Positions 45,007 through 57,533 of a stretch of DNA of 64,000 nucleotides are shown piece by piece. The notes under the pieces were generated by a model, which had not been told where the DNA came from, did no database searches, and saw only the letters and a list, made by a program, of their open reading frames with translations. The stretch comes from Pseudovirgaria hyperparasitica (taxonomy: Eukaryota; Ascomycota; Dothideomycetes; Acrospermales; Acrospermaceae), in contig NW_022985550.1 of NCBI RefSeq assembly GCF_010093815.1, forward strand, positions 1,067,074 through 1,131,073, given 5' to 3'. A program made the translations under genes and the position numbers. How positions within the stretch are numbered: the first letter of the stretch is position 1; every line of letters starts with the position of its first letter.

Positions 45007-46628
45007 ATGGCACCCCAAACTCCGGCCGTTGTCATGGACAAGTAAGTTGGATCCACCTCTGTCCCCTCCACGTCGCTCAACCCATAACGATGCGCTACAT
45101 TTGCATAAAGTGCTAACCGATTCAACTAGCGGTACGGGGTACTCGAAGCTAGGTCAGCTCGTCGCAATATTCCACAACTCATCTCGGTTGTCCTAACGTC
45201 ACTCAGGCTTTGCCGGAAATGACTCCCCGTCGTTCGTCTTCCCCACAGCTATTGCAACAAAAGGCCCTGCTGGAGGCTCTGGAGGCTCTGGTTCAGGTCG
45301 ACCAGCTGTGGCCAACAAACCCTCGTTTCTTACAGGGGGCGCTGGACAGGGTGGTAATCTATCAGGAAAGAGGGGCACGGAAGATTTGGACTTCTTCATT
45401 GGCGACGAGGCTCTCGCTGCTTCCGCAGGACCCGGTATGCGATCACCATCTACTCGAGAGTTCTCCTTACCGTTATACTGATGACTTAGGGTACGGTATA
45501 CACTATCCTATACGGCATGGTCAAGTAGAGAACTGGGTACGTCAGTTGACACCTGCGCAAGGAAGCTTGCTGACCACTCTTTGAACAGGATCATATGGAG
45601 CGTTTCTGGTCCAATTCTATTTTCAAGTATCTTCGGGTTGAGCCAGAAGACCACTACTTCCTACTGACCGAGCCGGTAAGCTTTTTGTGTGCTATTCCAA
45701 ACGCCCTGAAAACTAAGCGAATGCACAGCCTCTTAATCCTCCTGAAAATCGTGAGGCTACGGCTGAGATCATGTTCGAGTCGTTCAACGTCGCTGGTCTT
45801 TATATTGCTGTTCAGGCAGTGCTAGCTCTAGCGGCATCTTGGACCTCTTCAAAAGTCCAAGATCGCTCCTTGACAGGCACCGTAATCGACTCTGGTGAGG
45901 GTGTAACTCATGTCATCCCTGTTGCCGAAGGTTACGTAATTGCCTCATCGATTAAGAGTGTTCCCATTGCTGGACGTGATATTACATACTTTGTTCAATC
46001 ACTCCTGCGTGACCGTGGCGAGCCAGACAGCAGCTTGAAGACCGCCGAGCGCATCAAGGAGGAATTCTGTTATGTTTCCCCGGATATCGTAAAGGAATTC
46101 GCACGCTTCGATCGGGAACCTGACCGTTTCGTGAAACACACAGTCACGCAACCGAACGGCAGAGCGGTGACAGTCGATGTCGGCTACGAGCGATTCCTAG
46201 CGCCCGAGATATTCTTCAACCCAGAAATCTACTCGTCCGACTTCCTTACTCCATTACCGAACATCGTCGATACCGTCATTCAGTCCAGTCCGATAGACGT
46301 ACGGCGCGGTCTTTACAAGAATATTGTGCTGAGCGGAGGCTCCACTCTCTACAAAGACTTCGGGCGACGACTACAAAGGGATATCAAGCACATGGTAGAA
46401 GGCCGTATCAAGGCGTCGGAAGTCAGGAGCGGAGGAGCCAAGAGTGGTGGCCTAGATGTGCAAGTAATCACTCACAAGCGACAAAGGCATGGTCCTTGGT
46501 TTGGAGGGAGCTTGCTAGGCCAGACGCCAGAATTTCGAAGCTACTGCCATACTAAGGCCGAATATGACGAGATAGGTCCAAGCATTGTGCGAAGATTTGC
46601 CCTCCTCGGTGGCCCAGGAAGTTCATAG
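45007..46628 (+). CDS. arp3: Actin-related protein 3, Arp2/3 complex
   Basis: Exons 45007-45041, 45130-45152, 45207-45434, 45490-45536, 45589-45675 and 45729-46628 give 439 residues, normal for Arp3. The actin fold begins [20 protein letters not shown] and continues with [41 protein letters not shown] and [22 protein letters not shown]. The insert [12 protein letters not shown] and the end WFGGSLL...[15 protein letters not shown] are also Arp3-specific. Arp3 is one of two ATP-binding actin-like subunits that form the first subunits of a branched filament at cortical actin patches during endocytosis. The 5' part is cut into small exons, one of only 23 nt. A Gly/Ser-rich insert ([15 protein letters not shown]) early in the fold is also seen in other filamentous fungi. 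Confidence 0.96.
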
Positions 46629-47074
46629 GCAGTTCTCGGGATGCTTCAGTGGCATGATAGAAACTCTTGAAATGGTCAAAATCGAGCACATGAAATCGAA
46701 TGTCTGATGTCACCTAGGCTCAACCGCCGCAAATAACTCTAGATTGTGGAATATAGCGACCTCAATGCCTTATCAGTCTACTCGTAACATTGATTCTTGA
46801 TTGGGCCACGCGTACTCGGCAGCTAGGCAGATGCGCGCAGGTGGTGTCACCTTAAGGTCCAACGCCACACAGGCAACAACGTATACCGCCAAAGTCACGT
46901 CAAGAATCATTAGTGTATTTTTCTACCACGGTGGAGGTCTGACAGTAGTCTGTCTTCTTTTAGTACCATAGCTATCTCCTCGTGGACGGCTGCCAGCTAG
47001 ATTGTTCAACATAGAATATCGGATAACGCTGTAGATGCCAAAACAGTCACAACGGCACATGCGCTCTAGCAGTC
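46629..47074. other. Intergenic region ARP3 - F-box gene
   Basis: About 446 bp of 3' and 5' flanks on the same strand. Nothing specific seen. Confidence 0.4.
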
Positions 47075-48574
47075 ATGGGAAATGCATCAGCACCCAAAAT
47101 TATCATTCGTCCGTGCTTAGAGATGCTCCCGTTTGAGATTCTAGAGGAGATATACAAACATCTCGGCACTATTGATGATGCTCATCACTTGGCTCGCACC
47201 TGTAAAAGAATCAATCAGGTCATGGATCTTGATGGTGTCTACAAGAGGATCATGGGCATGATAATTGTACCATATACCTACATAAAATCCTACAAGACTA
47301 ACAAATATCAGGTGAATTCGAAAGTCCATCGCTTTGATAAGCAACTATGCAACTTGCTCGTCGCCCATCATCATATCTTAGAACACTTTACAGAAAACGG
47401 AATATTTCCGCAATGTAAAGATCCGAGCCTCCCTACCTCTGACCAAGGTCCAGATCCAGGTGCTGTCGATCTCTCTCGGGCTACGTGTCCATCTTGGAAA
47501 TCTCCTGAATATGAGTGGCGCATCACCGATACCGAAATCTTCGATATTCTCGCACGCTGGCAAGGACTGCGGGAAATTCAACATCTCTACACCAAACAAA
47601 CCGCAAGCAAAATGAGTTACCTTAACCCCTGGATGTGGGGTCAGCACGATGAGTTGCAACTTGCTGCTCTGCATCGACACTATATTTATATTACTAACAT
47701 GGGCTTCGAGGGAGTACGAGTTGACGCACTGCCGAACCGCGACACTCACATGGATTCCTTTGACGCAGAACAGACAGATCGTTTCTATGTTGCGCTTACC
47801 TTAAACTGGGTTCTGCAGCAGCATCGTTGGTGTTTGATATCCCTGAATTGCGCTACACCTATGATTGCGGAGAAGGCAAAATCTGCGTTCGAAGCAATGC
47901 TTCAGCATGATGAAGCTCGATGGGGTAAACGGTCACTACTCGATGAGCTTGACCTGCTTGAGGTCTACGAGTTCCTCTACCACGCCATGTTACCGGTCGC
48001 CTTCCGTGTGTTACATGGAGATGGTCAGACTAGTGGTATTGGGAGGACAAGAGTGGGTCAACAAGCGTACGAAGTTTCGGCCGGTAGACTGTTGCGTCGT
48101 CGTCTCCAAACCAAGATGGCGATGTTTCAACCACCAGACATAGTCGAGGCGATCCTTTTAGCACAGCACACGGGTCCAGTAATGGAGTACGATGATGCAC
48201 TGCAATCACCCCGGGCGACGTTCAATTCAACGACCCTATCTGCAGCGTGGCGCCCGGGAATGGTTACTTATAGACATGAAAGCTTCGGTTTCTTGCCTTC
48301 TGGGACCATCTTGAGCATGGGTAACAGAGGTGCGCGAAGACCGGAAGTTTTGGGGGACATGCATTACTTGTATCTGTCGGAAACGAGGGTATATAACGCT
48401 ATCAGAGCATTCTGCAGACAAGGGCTTCCAGATCCACGGGAGAAGGAATTTCACAAGTATTGGGCCGATAGCCTAAGAGGCGGAATGTTTTGGTTCGCGC
48501 AGTCTTCAGGCAAAGCAGAATGTCGAATCGACCGCCTGCGCGAAGCGCCTGAGCGGAAAGACTGCGAATTTTGA
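47075..48574 (+). CDS. F-box domain protein of unknown target
   Basis: An intronless frame of 499 residues. Residues about 14-52 form an F-box (LEMLPFEILEEIYKHLGTIDDAHHLARTCKRINQV), the part that binds Skp1 in SCF ubiquitin ligases. The rest has no Leu-rich or WD repeats that I recognise. It has scattered aromatic helices and a C-terminus rich in Arg/Lys/Glu. Large lineage-specific families of such F-box proteins are common in filamentous ascomycetes. The substrate cannot be guessed from sequence. Confidence 0.8.
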   Translation: MGNASAPKIIIRPCLEMLPFEILEEIYKHLGTIDDAHHLARTCKRINQVMDLDGVYKRIMGMIIVPYTYIKSYKTNKYQVNSKVHRFDKQLCNLLVAHHHILEHFTENGIFPQCKDPSLPTSDQGPDPGAVDLSRATCPSWKSPEYEWRITDTEIFDILARWQGLREIQHLYTKQTASKMSYLNPWMWGQHDELQLAALHRHYIYITNMGFEGVRVDALPNRDTHMDSFDAEQTDRFYVALTLNWVLQQHRWCLISLNCATPMIAEKAKSAFEAMLQHDEARWGKRSLLDELDLLEVYEFLYHAMLPVAFRVLHGDGQTSGIGRTRVGQQAYEVSAGRLLRRRLQTKMAMFQPPDIVEAILLAQHTGPVMEYDDALQSPRATFNSTTLSAAWRPGMVTYRHESFGFLPSGTILSMGNRGARRPEVLGDMHYLYLSETRVYNAIRAFCRQGLPDPREKEFHKYWADSLRGGMFWFAQSSGKAECRIDRLREAPERKDCEF

Positions 48575-48889
48575 ATCGTGGTAAGTTTGGTGCAGCTGGA
48601 TGAGGTTTAGACGAATTACGCCAGGAATCTGATAGGTGCTATAATCGCTTGATTATCAGTCGCAGGCTTGCAGTTCAACAGGTTACCAAAAATGATACTG
48701 ATACTAGCCAACCTTTGATATACCCGAGGTTATGCCGCCTGGCTCAGGATCCCACGTGTTGTTAATTGAACCCTGACCTTTCCGTCTCCGTCTAAGGTTC
48801 TCCGCATCGCGTATGCATTTCGTTAAGCCGAGCTCACCTTTGCGCCTCCAGTACCGACCCGCCTTGACTTGCGCTTAATTCAACACATT
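48575..48889. other. Intergenic region F-box gene - TAF10
   Basis: About 315 bp; a short CT-rich part lies near the TAF10 start (48778-48800). No gene. Confidence 0.4.
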
Positions 48890-49612
48890 ATGGCAGATCC
48901 AAGCGGGTCTCAAGTTGACCCCCACGTGAAGGCAGAAGTCAAAGAGGAGGAAATTGATGCGTCGATCGAAGAGAACATCAATCCAAATCCTCAACCTGAC
49001 TCCATGAACCTAGACGGCGCAAATGACATGGATGCCACAATCGCCCCGGCGAACATCGAGCCGCGAATACCTGCAAAGAAAGATGCCACGTTGAGAGAAT
49101 TTATGAGCAAGATGGACGACTATGCCCCTATCGTACGTGGTGGATTCATGCGCACCGACTTGACATAGACAATACGGAGACGTGGGCTAAACGTTGAACA
49201 GATACCTGACGCAGTAACGAATTATTATCTGTCCATCGCTGGCTTACCACCGCCACCCCAGACATCGCCACATCTTGCGCGCCTCCTTGCACTTGCGACA
49301 CAGAAGTTCATCGCGGATATCGCGGCCGACGCGTACCAGTATTCTCGCATTCGGTCGTCGAATACAAGCAGTGCCAATGCTATGGGTCTAGCACCTGGTG
49401 TACCCGGAGCAGCGGGAGGTCCTGCAGCAGGTGCAGCAGCTGCGTCAAAAGAAGGATCAAAAGGAGCTGCACTTGGCGTACAAAGACCTGGTTTTGGAGG
49501 CGGTGGACAAGGCGGAGCTGGGCAGGGGCGAACTGTGCTTACAATGGAAGACCTTGGGATGGCTGCGGGCGAATACGGAGTGAACGTGAAAAGGAGCGAA
49601 TTCTACAGGTGA
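48890..49612 (+). CDS. taf10: TFIID/SAGA subunit TAF10
   Basis: Exons 48890-49132 and 49202-49612 give 217 residues. After an acidic, disordered N-terminus comes the TAF10 histone-fold region: [24 protein letters not shown], then [26 protein letters not shown], and finally [23 protein letters not shown]. The intron falls at the double Ile of PIIPDAV. TAF10 pairs with TAF3, TAF8 or SPT7 and is shared by TFIID and SAGA. The Gly/Ala-rich loop in the middle of the fold ([16 protein letters not shown] and [11 protein letters not shown]) is longer than in yeast; such loops are variable in fungi. Confidence 0.93.
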
Positions 49613-49941
49613 AAAAGTGTCCAGCGACAAACTCTAATCACCGAAGCGGAGAGAGATGGCAGTCGCTACAGCATCATCAGGGAAATCGCATGGAAACGGG
49701 GAGTTTGGGAATCTTCTTGTAGATCACAAAGGATGCTCTACACAGGATGGCGCTTTGGTGTTTCTTCGGACTGGGATGCTCTGTCGCTTCTTGTTTCTGA
49801 TGTATATCAAATCTATGATGCAAATGTTTACATGTTTTACACCATGTTAATACAGAAGATATACGTCCGTACTAACGCCTGTGTATATGATATCGAACGC
49901 CGGATGGTGAAATGCAAAGCCTCTATAATCGCGATTGTCAT
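49613..49941. other. Convergent 3' flanks of TAF10 and RSM19
   Basis: About 329 bp; no separate gene is supported. Confidence 0.4.
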
Positions 49942-50363
49942 TCACTTGTTGGCCGTCCTTTTATACGAGAAACGTTTCCTTGTCCTGTATAGCTGTTAGC
50001 ATAATCGCTTGAGTACCTGATACTCCTAGTACAGTATCAGCGCTTGGGTCAAGACGTACGGCGAGAATTCGCCCAGTTTGTGTCCCACCATATCCTCCGT
50101 CACCGTCAGTTCGTGGTATACCAGGCCATTATGAATTTGGAAGCGCAGTCCGACGAAGTTTGGTAATATGGTTGCTGAGCGTGCTTGCGTCCGGATTGGC
50201 TGAAGCTTTTCCCCAGCTTTTGGTCGAACGATAGGGAGGGCGACAATATTCGGCACTGAAAATTCGATATGGTCAAACACCTTGTCTCTAGACCTAAAAG
50301 CATAAGGGTGAACTTACCTTTCCAGGCTGATCGCCCTTTCGATAGGACCTGTGTCGCGCGCAT
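49942..50363 (-). CDS. rsm19: Mitochondrial small-subunit ribosomal protein S19
   Basis: Exons (minus strand) 50318-50363, 50060-50255 and 49942-49984 give 94 residues. Sequence runs [15 protein letters not shown], then [24 protein letters not shown] and [24 protein letters not shown], the universal uS19 pattern. The protein lies in the head of the mitochondrial ribosomal small subunit near the decoding side. The splice sites were chosen because they join the conserved RSxWK to PNIV, and GEFSP to TRKR; introns are 62 and 75 nt. The gene is divergent from MRE11, with 263 bp between the start codons. Confidence 0.95.
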
Positions 50364-50626
50364 ATTGTCGATGCGGAGGAAGGCACGGGTGTGATGCTAG
50401 TAAATTCGAGGTTCCTGTCTACTTTACAGCACAGACCATTTGGTTGGAGCATCACGTGAACACGAGGCAAACGCGTCTGAGGTCTGAGCTCATTCGCATT
50501 TCGCGTTCCAGCCTGCTGTGAGTGCAAACATCTGCTAGTTGTAGTATGGCATAACGATTCTCTTTCTCCGAGCCGCAAAGGTTCGTTCTTACGCGAACAA
50601 GCCGCGCTCAGCATTCAATCTTCAAC

Positions 50627-53056
50627 ATGCCTCCTCCAATAGGTAGACAAGAATAGCAGCTGTCATGTCAGGGCATGTCATTAATCTGAGGTACAGATGC
50701 AGATACAATACGAATTCTGGTTGCTACAGACAATCACGTTGGCTATAATGAGCGCGATCCCATCCGTGGATCCGACAGCTGGAGGAGTTTCGATGAGATC
50801 ATGTGCCTTGCCAAAGAACGTGATGTCGACATGGTTCTTCTCGCGGGAGACCTATTCCATGAGAACAAACCGAGCAGAAAAGCTATGTATGAAGTCATGA
50901 GAAGCCTACGAATGAATTGCTTTGGCGAGAAACCGTGTGAGGTCGAGATGTTAAGTGATGCAAGTGAGAACTTTCAAGGGTGAGCCCCCTCCTGGTTCAA
51001 GGAGAAGCGTGAACTGAATGTGGTCAGAGAGTTTAATCATGTTAACTACGAAGATCCGGACATCAACGTCGCGATACCGGTTTTTTCCATACATGGTAAT
51101 CACGATGATCCTTCCGGTGAGAATCATTTAGCGGCTCTGGATATTCTTCAGATGTCCGGTCTGTTGAACTACTATGGCCGAACACCCGAATCCGATAATA
51201 TCGCCATCAAGCCAGTCCTGCTTCAGAAAGGCCGCACGAAACTTGCGCTGTACGGAATGAGCAACGTTCGCGATGAGAGATTGTTTCGCACATTCAGAGA
51301 CGGTAAGGTCAAGTTCTTCCAGCCAAGTACAGCAAAAGATGAATGGTTCAATCTGATGAGCGTGCATCAGAACCAGTAAGCCCACAGATCTGTGTCGAAG
51401 AGATGCAATGCTAAAGATTTGCAGCGCTGCTCATACAGAGACCAGCTATCTCCCCGAGAACTTTTTGCCCGAATTCATGGACCTTGTAATATGGGGGCAC
51501 GAGCACCAATGTCTGATAGATCCACGCTACAATCCTGAAATGTCGTTCCACGTAATGCAGCCAGGTTCTTCTGTAGCCACATCTCTTTCCCCAGGAGAGA
51601 CTGACACTAAGCACATTGCGATTCTCAGTGTCACTGGGAAACAATTCAAGAGCGAGCCCATTCAGCTAAAGTCAGTTCGACCGTTCATCATGAAAGATGT
51701 CGTCCTACAGAACGAGCGCGCCCTGAGAGATGTATGGAGACAGGACGACAACAGGACTAAGGTTACGCAACATCTGATAGGGATCGTTGACAAGATGATT
51801 GCGCAAGCCAAGACTGAATGGAATGAGGCTCAAAATGACCCGAGCGTTGAAGCCCCACTCCCACTGATACGCCTTCGCGTAGAATACACGGCCCCAGAAG
51901 GTGGTAAGTTCGACTGTGAGAATCCACAAAGGTTCTCGAACAGATTCGTAGGGAAGGTGGCCAACGTCAATGATGTGGTCCAATTCCACAGAAAAAAGAC
52001 AGCTTCGCGAAAAGCCAGGGATGCCCCCGAGCTCCCAGAAGAGCATATCATGGACCAATTAGCGCTTGATTCAGTCAAAGTTGAGAAGCTAGTACGCGAA
52101 TTTTTGACTGCACAGTCACTCACGATTCTACCTCAGAACACCTTCGGCGATGCAGTCAGTCAATTCGTCGATAAAGATGACAGACATGCGATGGAGATTT
52201 TCGTGAACAGCAGTCTAGCAAGCCAAGTCAAGCATCTGTTGGACAAGGATGATATTGACGAGACTGAGATAAATGACGCTATGGAAAGTTACCGTGTGCA
52301 ACTAGAGGAGATGTTTGCTACTGGACAAGTTCGGGCAAACAAAGGGAAGCGCAAATACAAGCCGAAGCCGCCAAATTGGGATAGTGATATGGATGGTGAT
52401 TGGGAAGAGCAACCAGGAGCACTCATTATCTCAGATAGAGAGAGTGGTAATGGTGACGAAGATGACGATGAAGAACGCAGAGCTGCGACGACTCGTGGGC
52501 GCGCACGAGGCCGGGCAGGTAAAGCTTTAGGTACAGGCACAACTCGGAAAACCATCACTGCGAAAAGGAATTCTGCCAAGGCGCCTGCTAAAGCTGCACC
52601 AGCTAGAGGGAAGAAGAAGATCGTCCAAGAGGAATCGGAGGAGGAAGATGATGACGTAATTATGATTGACGACGACGACGAGAATGATGATGATGGTGAT
52701 GAAAGCCAGGGGCTCTTTGTATCTTCAAAGACTACCACTGCGAGAAGACCTCCGTCCAAGGCTCTTGGAAGTGCACGAGCAAAGTCGCCAGTGAAGAAGC
52801 CGACAGCACGAGCTGCAGCAACAGCGTCTGCTAGACAGACTAAATTGGATTTCTCTCAATCTGCGGTGCGAAGTCAAAAGATGCAGGCTAACACCCGAGG
52901 AAGGGCGGTCGAGCCAGTAAGTGTTTTTCCACATGCAACCACCTCTTGAACTTTGAAGCTGAGTTCCTTGACTAGAGTGACGATGAGATATCCGACGATG
53001 ACGACGACGACGCGTTTGAACCGGCACCTCCCGTAACGAGAAATTCTCGGCGATGA
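50627..53056 (+). CDS. mre11: Double-strand break repair nuclease MRE11
   Basis: Exons 50627-50642, 50697-50979, 51028-51375, 51425-52916 and 52976-53056 give 739 residues. The phosphoesterase motifs are all present: [41 protein letters not shown] and WGHEHQC. The DNA-binding/capping domain follows ([41 protein letters not shown]). The C-terminal region has an acidic stretch, an Arg/Gly-rich piece ([11 protein letters not shown]) and ends in an Asp run before RNSRR. MRE11 forms the MRN/MRX complex with RAD50 and NBS1/XRS2 and starts end resection in the nucleus. The first exon is only 16 nt (MPPPI plus one base). The last exon adds a short acidic tail after a 59-nt intron. Confidence 0.96.
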
Positions 53057-54001
53057 AGAGCTTGTACAGGGCAATTGCCCAGGTATGGTCTTTGTAGAAA
53101 AGCAAAGGGGTCTTGGTCGAGTCTACTTTGCATAGCGAAAGGCGTTGCCTCAAAATGCCAAACATGATTGCATCCACAAGCAACCTAAGTGTTGCAGATA
53201 TAGAGTGGTAGCATCTTCAAATCTTGTATTTCAAGGTTTGTGCCCAGACTCTTCCAAAGCTGTTGCGACCTATGTATGTCACCTCTTTTTGATGGGATTT
53301 TGATGGCTTTCGCTCTCTTTGGTTTGCACCATGCTCCTTCTCTGAGTCTACGTTCTCCTTCCAAGTCCCCTCTTCTCTCATAAGTTGCCGCCGTGTGCCA
53401 GTATGTCGGTTCAGGGACATGTACCTCGCCGTGCATCCCATCGTTTCCTTTCGGTTTACGCCCTCGCGGGAAGGAGAGCAGCATATGCCCTACCTGGTGG
53501 TTGGAAGGGACCAGACGCCGGCCATGATGCCTACCAGACTTCTCCTAGACCTCCTTCTCTTCTTGTAGTCCCTACCGCTTCCAAAGTTATCAACCCATGC
53601 CAGTCATGTCGCCGCTTCGCAACTGCCGCATCGTGAAGCTCGTCATATATGGCTTCTTCTTCACCCTCATCAACCTCTTTTTCCTCCTCCATGCATCACA
53701 TTCGATCACTTTTGCTCCACATTCCGTTTCTTTATTCCACACCCACACAGTGTCTCAATCGCTTGGATAGATCAGACTCTGACTAGCATCAGGACTCCAC
53801 TGGTATGTGTGCCCATCTGCTTCTTTCTGGCAACCACTCCGAATGTGCATGCAGAGAGATTATGCTTAGTGACGTTCTGATATTCGGGTTAGACATTCTC
53901 ATCAACGATCTCTATACCACCCCACATACTCAACTGCCACCCCTGACAGCACTGTACCCAGTCGACGTGTTTGAATACGACACGAAAGCAAAAGACGGAG
54001 G
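53057..54001. other. 945-bp intergenic region upstream of the eIF4E-binding protein gene
   Basis: Pyrimidine-rich over much of its length (53480-53780) and probably holding a long leader for the next gene. Short open frames on both strands carry no recognised domain. Confidence 0.45.
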
Positions 54002-57000
54002 ATGACAGCATACAAAGTCGAAGAGCTCTTGGCTCTCAGAGATTCGGCATCGGAGTCTGCTGTTTCATTTATCGAGAAGTTCGGTGATGAAGATGCAATT
54101 AAGGGTAAGCAAGCATGCACAGTTCACGATATTCGTCCCCTACACGCTACTGGTCATGCACGGTTGCCACGTCCAATCAGCTCACGCTCTTGGTGCGCTT
54201 TCTTTCTTTCCACTGACCATGCATGGTTATTCCTCACGTCCACTTGATCCTCAGCTTCGCTCCTCTTTCTTGGCTCATTCTTCTCAAACCACCCTCTCTC
54301 CATCTTATACAGTCAATCCTACTCCTTGAATACATCGTATCATTACCTTCCTTAGCTTTAAAGCCAGTTCTATCCTCATGAATCCCACCGCCCGACCGTT
54401 CGTGCCTGTAGAAAAGTGGCATTACAATCACTATCCTGTTACACCATCACCGGATGAGGAAGACGAATGGGAGGAGAACCCAGAAGATTTTTGTTGGAGA
54501 AGGCTGACACCACGTACTGCAGAGCATGTTCTGCGTCCTTCAGCCTCTGCCGGAGTGATAGGCTCGCAGCTGATGGGTAATCGCATGCGTCCCTCTGCAG
54601 GCACAGCCAACGGTAACAACAAGAAACCTTCACCCTCTCCTTCGTTTAAACGAAAGACTGTCGAGCGCATGATCAAGGAGCACGGTAGTCCCCCTGGTAT
54701 GCGAGTCACGGCTGGTGGCCGGGTTGTGCCTATTGACCTGCCGCCGCTAAGCAGTCCTCGATTTCCCTTCAACAACGCAAAGTCTCAAGCGACTAGCCGC
54801 GCAACTTCGGCTCCACAGCTCTTTGCCAATCACAACAACAGCATCAACGGCTCTGTCTTTCCCTTCGCGGGTCATTCGCCCTTGTACGTTGTCAACAACC
54901 ACATTTGCCAGCTCGTCAACGGACAACTTGTTCCCCTAGCACTACCTGTCTACGAGAACAACGGAGTGCTGCCCTCACCTCAGTTCCCAACGATGACTGC
55001 CATGGCGATGGGTGATCAGTATATGCCACAGCTCACTAATGGCTTTCTTGCACCTGTTCCTCCTGTCAATCTGTCTCCACTTGCTCAGGCGATTCCTATG
55101 CATTCTGGAATTCCGCCAATGCCATCTGCCGTACCAAGTCAACAGGTGGCCTCTGATCCAGGCATTAACCTCGCTACGAAGATCAAGATACTTGAAGATG
55201 AGTACAGTAAGCTGGAGAGTCAGCTGAAGGAGCTTGAGCGCCTTGAAGTTGTGCAGTCTGATCCAAGGGGACCGCAATGGCGACAAGAAGTCGTGAAGAC
55301 GAAGCGGACCTTCATTACTGTCCTTGACATTATTCGCAAGCTGCTCAAGGCTCTGCGCGCTGGTAGCTCTGACGGCGGAAATGCCATCGACGCGAACCCT
55401 CAACCGCTCCCCAGCTCCCTATCAACCGGTCACTCCCAGCCACCGAATGCGCACTTACAGCTTTCCACCTTGTCAGGTCTGGGCAACACTGCCCTGGGAC
55501 CATCGCCTGTCTCGCAGCCCACCCAAATGGATATGTCTGCCTACTACCAATCGTTTGGTTACCATCCTCAGCTTGAGCTCCAGGCGCCTGTCACGAACCA
55601 GGCCTCAGTACCAACCACTCTGGGCGCTCCGCTGTCCACAGCCAACGGGAGTGGAACCTTTGCTGTAGCAAATCCTCCTTCCCAATCTACTTCATCGAAC
55701 GGCATCTTAACACACAACAGCGGTCAGCCACCTTCTCCGTGGCGGTCAAATGGCCCACGTCGGTCACATGCAGTTGAGATCAAAGATCCTCGTGACGGTT
55801 CCAAGAAGTCAACTGGACAGCAGTCTAAGTCTGCACTCAATCCTACGAGTCCGACGTACGAACCCAATTCTCGAGTCAAGACACCAGAGCCGCGATCACC
55901 TGGCATCTTCGTGCCTCCCTCTCCCTCACCAATACCGTCCCCAAGTCGTCATGAAGCCATCGAGGCTCAACATCCCTGGTTGTTCGACCAGTCTGATCAC
56001 CATGGCAACGTGGAAGGACACAAGAGCGCCTCTGGAAAGACTGTTAAGCACAAGTCTAGTGCCGCCAGCGTCCAGACGGCCGATTTCTTCCCGGTCAATA
56101 CTCACGAACACTCGAACAAGACTCCTAGTGGCGCTGCGAGCAAGTCAGGAAGTCCTCTGAAACTCGGAAATATTGAGGGGGCGCCAGCTACACCGGAGAA
56201 GAAGTTCTTGATGGACTTTGCCGAAAGCCAGTTTCGAAGTCCGAATGACGAGAATTCTCATCCTGCGGCTCCTCCTGTTTCTCCAGCGGACGCCCGGGGA
56301 TCGTCTCACAATGGTGATCTAAGTAAAAGCTACGATAGATACTCCATGTCCAGTGCCGACACATTGAAGCAGACACTGACAACCACCGAACATGCACATA
56401 CATTTGTGACTTCAAGCTTAGATGCTAAAACCTTCGGAAGCATAAGATCTGGTCAGGACTTGTCTACATTGCCAGTGCACAAGCCACAGCCCACAAAGCT
56501 CAACTCGGACTCTTGGCTAAGGGGCTACGGTGCGGGTATGAATCGAAGCTGTCTTCCAGACGGTGCAGACGAGGACTTTGTCGCCGGGTATTGTCGGGGC
56601 CTACAAGACTGGCAGAAGTCTCAGAGAAGCCAACCTGGAAATCCAGGAAAGTTTACGGAAGTGTTCCATACGAGCTCCACTACTCTTTCTTCAAGATCAC
56701 CTGCTAATGTCGTGGCTCTTGAATTGACTGCGAATGGCATCGCCGTTCCTACTAGAAGACCGCATGCCCCTGACCATCCTCACTGTCCTCCTGGTCTTGG
56801 GGCAAGACCTTCTGTGGACGTTGGCTTTGTCACTCGTCCCGGCTCTAACATCTGGAGCCCTACTAAGACCGATGGGTTTCCGAAGGACTTTCAAGCCCGG
56901 CGACAAGTTCCAGCTCCAATAGGCACTTCTGCTACTCAAGGCGCGGAGCATATAATCTTCGATCAGCGTGCGGCATCAAGTTCTCCAATGATGAGTCTCT

Positions 57001-57533
57001 CGCGCAGTGTTCAGCCGAGCTACACCATTGACTCACAGAGCTCGAGAGCCTTTCCAGCGAGTTTTCCTTCGCAGGTTGCTCCACCTGTGTCCAGCCAACG
57101 CTACTACCCTCCTATGAGGGCGCCAGGCCAGCACGTGCCGCATCATAGTCCTCGAAAGGGTGATCCCAGTCGTATTTCTCAATGTGATGGTGCACTCGAT
57201 GACATGGTCGATGTTGTCACGGACTCTGGACCCAGTTCCCCCCCAGCTTCCAAGACTACCGGGACCAGATCCAACGGCAATTCACCAAAGAAGGGCGAGT
57301 CTCCTGCGAAAGCCAAGCTCGAGCAGATTGCGAACAGTGTAGCAAAGCAGGTCCGAGGGAACCGAAGCAAGAAAACTGCCGAAGATGAGCAAAAGCCTGG
57401 AGATGACCCTGCGCACATGAGCACTCAAGATAAAAGGCGCTGGAGAGAAAATTGGCGCAAGCGGTTCGGCGACCTCAAGAACAGAGAGAAAGAAGAGATA
57501 GATCGCTATCAACAGGAGAATGCTACTGATTGA
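54002..57533 (+). CDS. Large disordered protein with N-terminal eIF4E-binding motif
   Basis: Exons 54002-54104 and 54364-57533 give 1090 residues; the intron is long for this window (259 nt, GTAAGC...AAAG). The first residues, MTAYKVEELLALRDSAS, hold a canonical eIF4E-binding sequence Y-x4-L-hydrophobic (YKVEELL), as in eIF4G and 4E-binding proteins. The rest is Ser/Pro/Gln/Asn-rich and disordered, with WEENPEDFCWRRLTP early on and a coiled-coil (KIKILEDEYSKLESQLKELERLEV) around residue 300. Between residues 720 and 780 is a short Trp/Gly patch (WLRGYGAGMNRSCLPDGADE). The C-terminus is basic (DKRRWRENWRKRFGDLKNREKEE). I infer a translational repressor or P-body factor resembling 4E-T/Eap1; no enzymatic domain is present. 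The exact acceptor of the intron is less certain than the rest. Confidence 0.75.

Noticed and set aside
53185-53484. 99-codon minus-strand frame downstream of MRE11
   Set aside because: No domain; it lies in the 3' flank of MRE11 where several frames are open.
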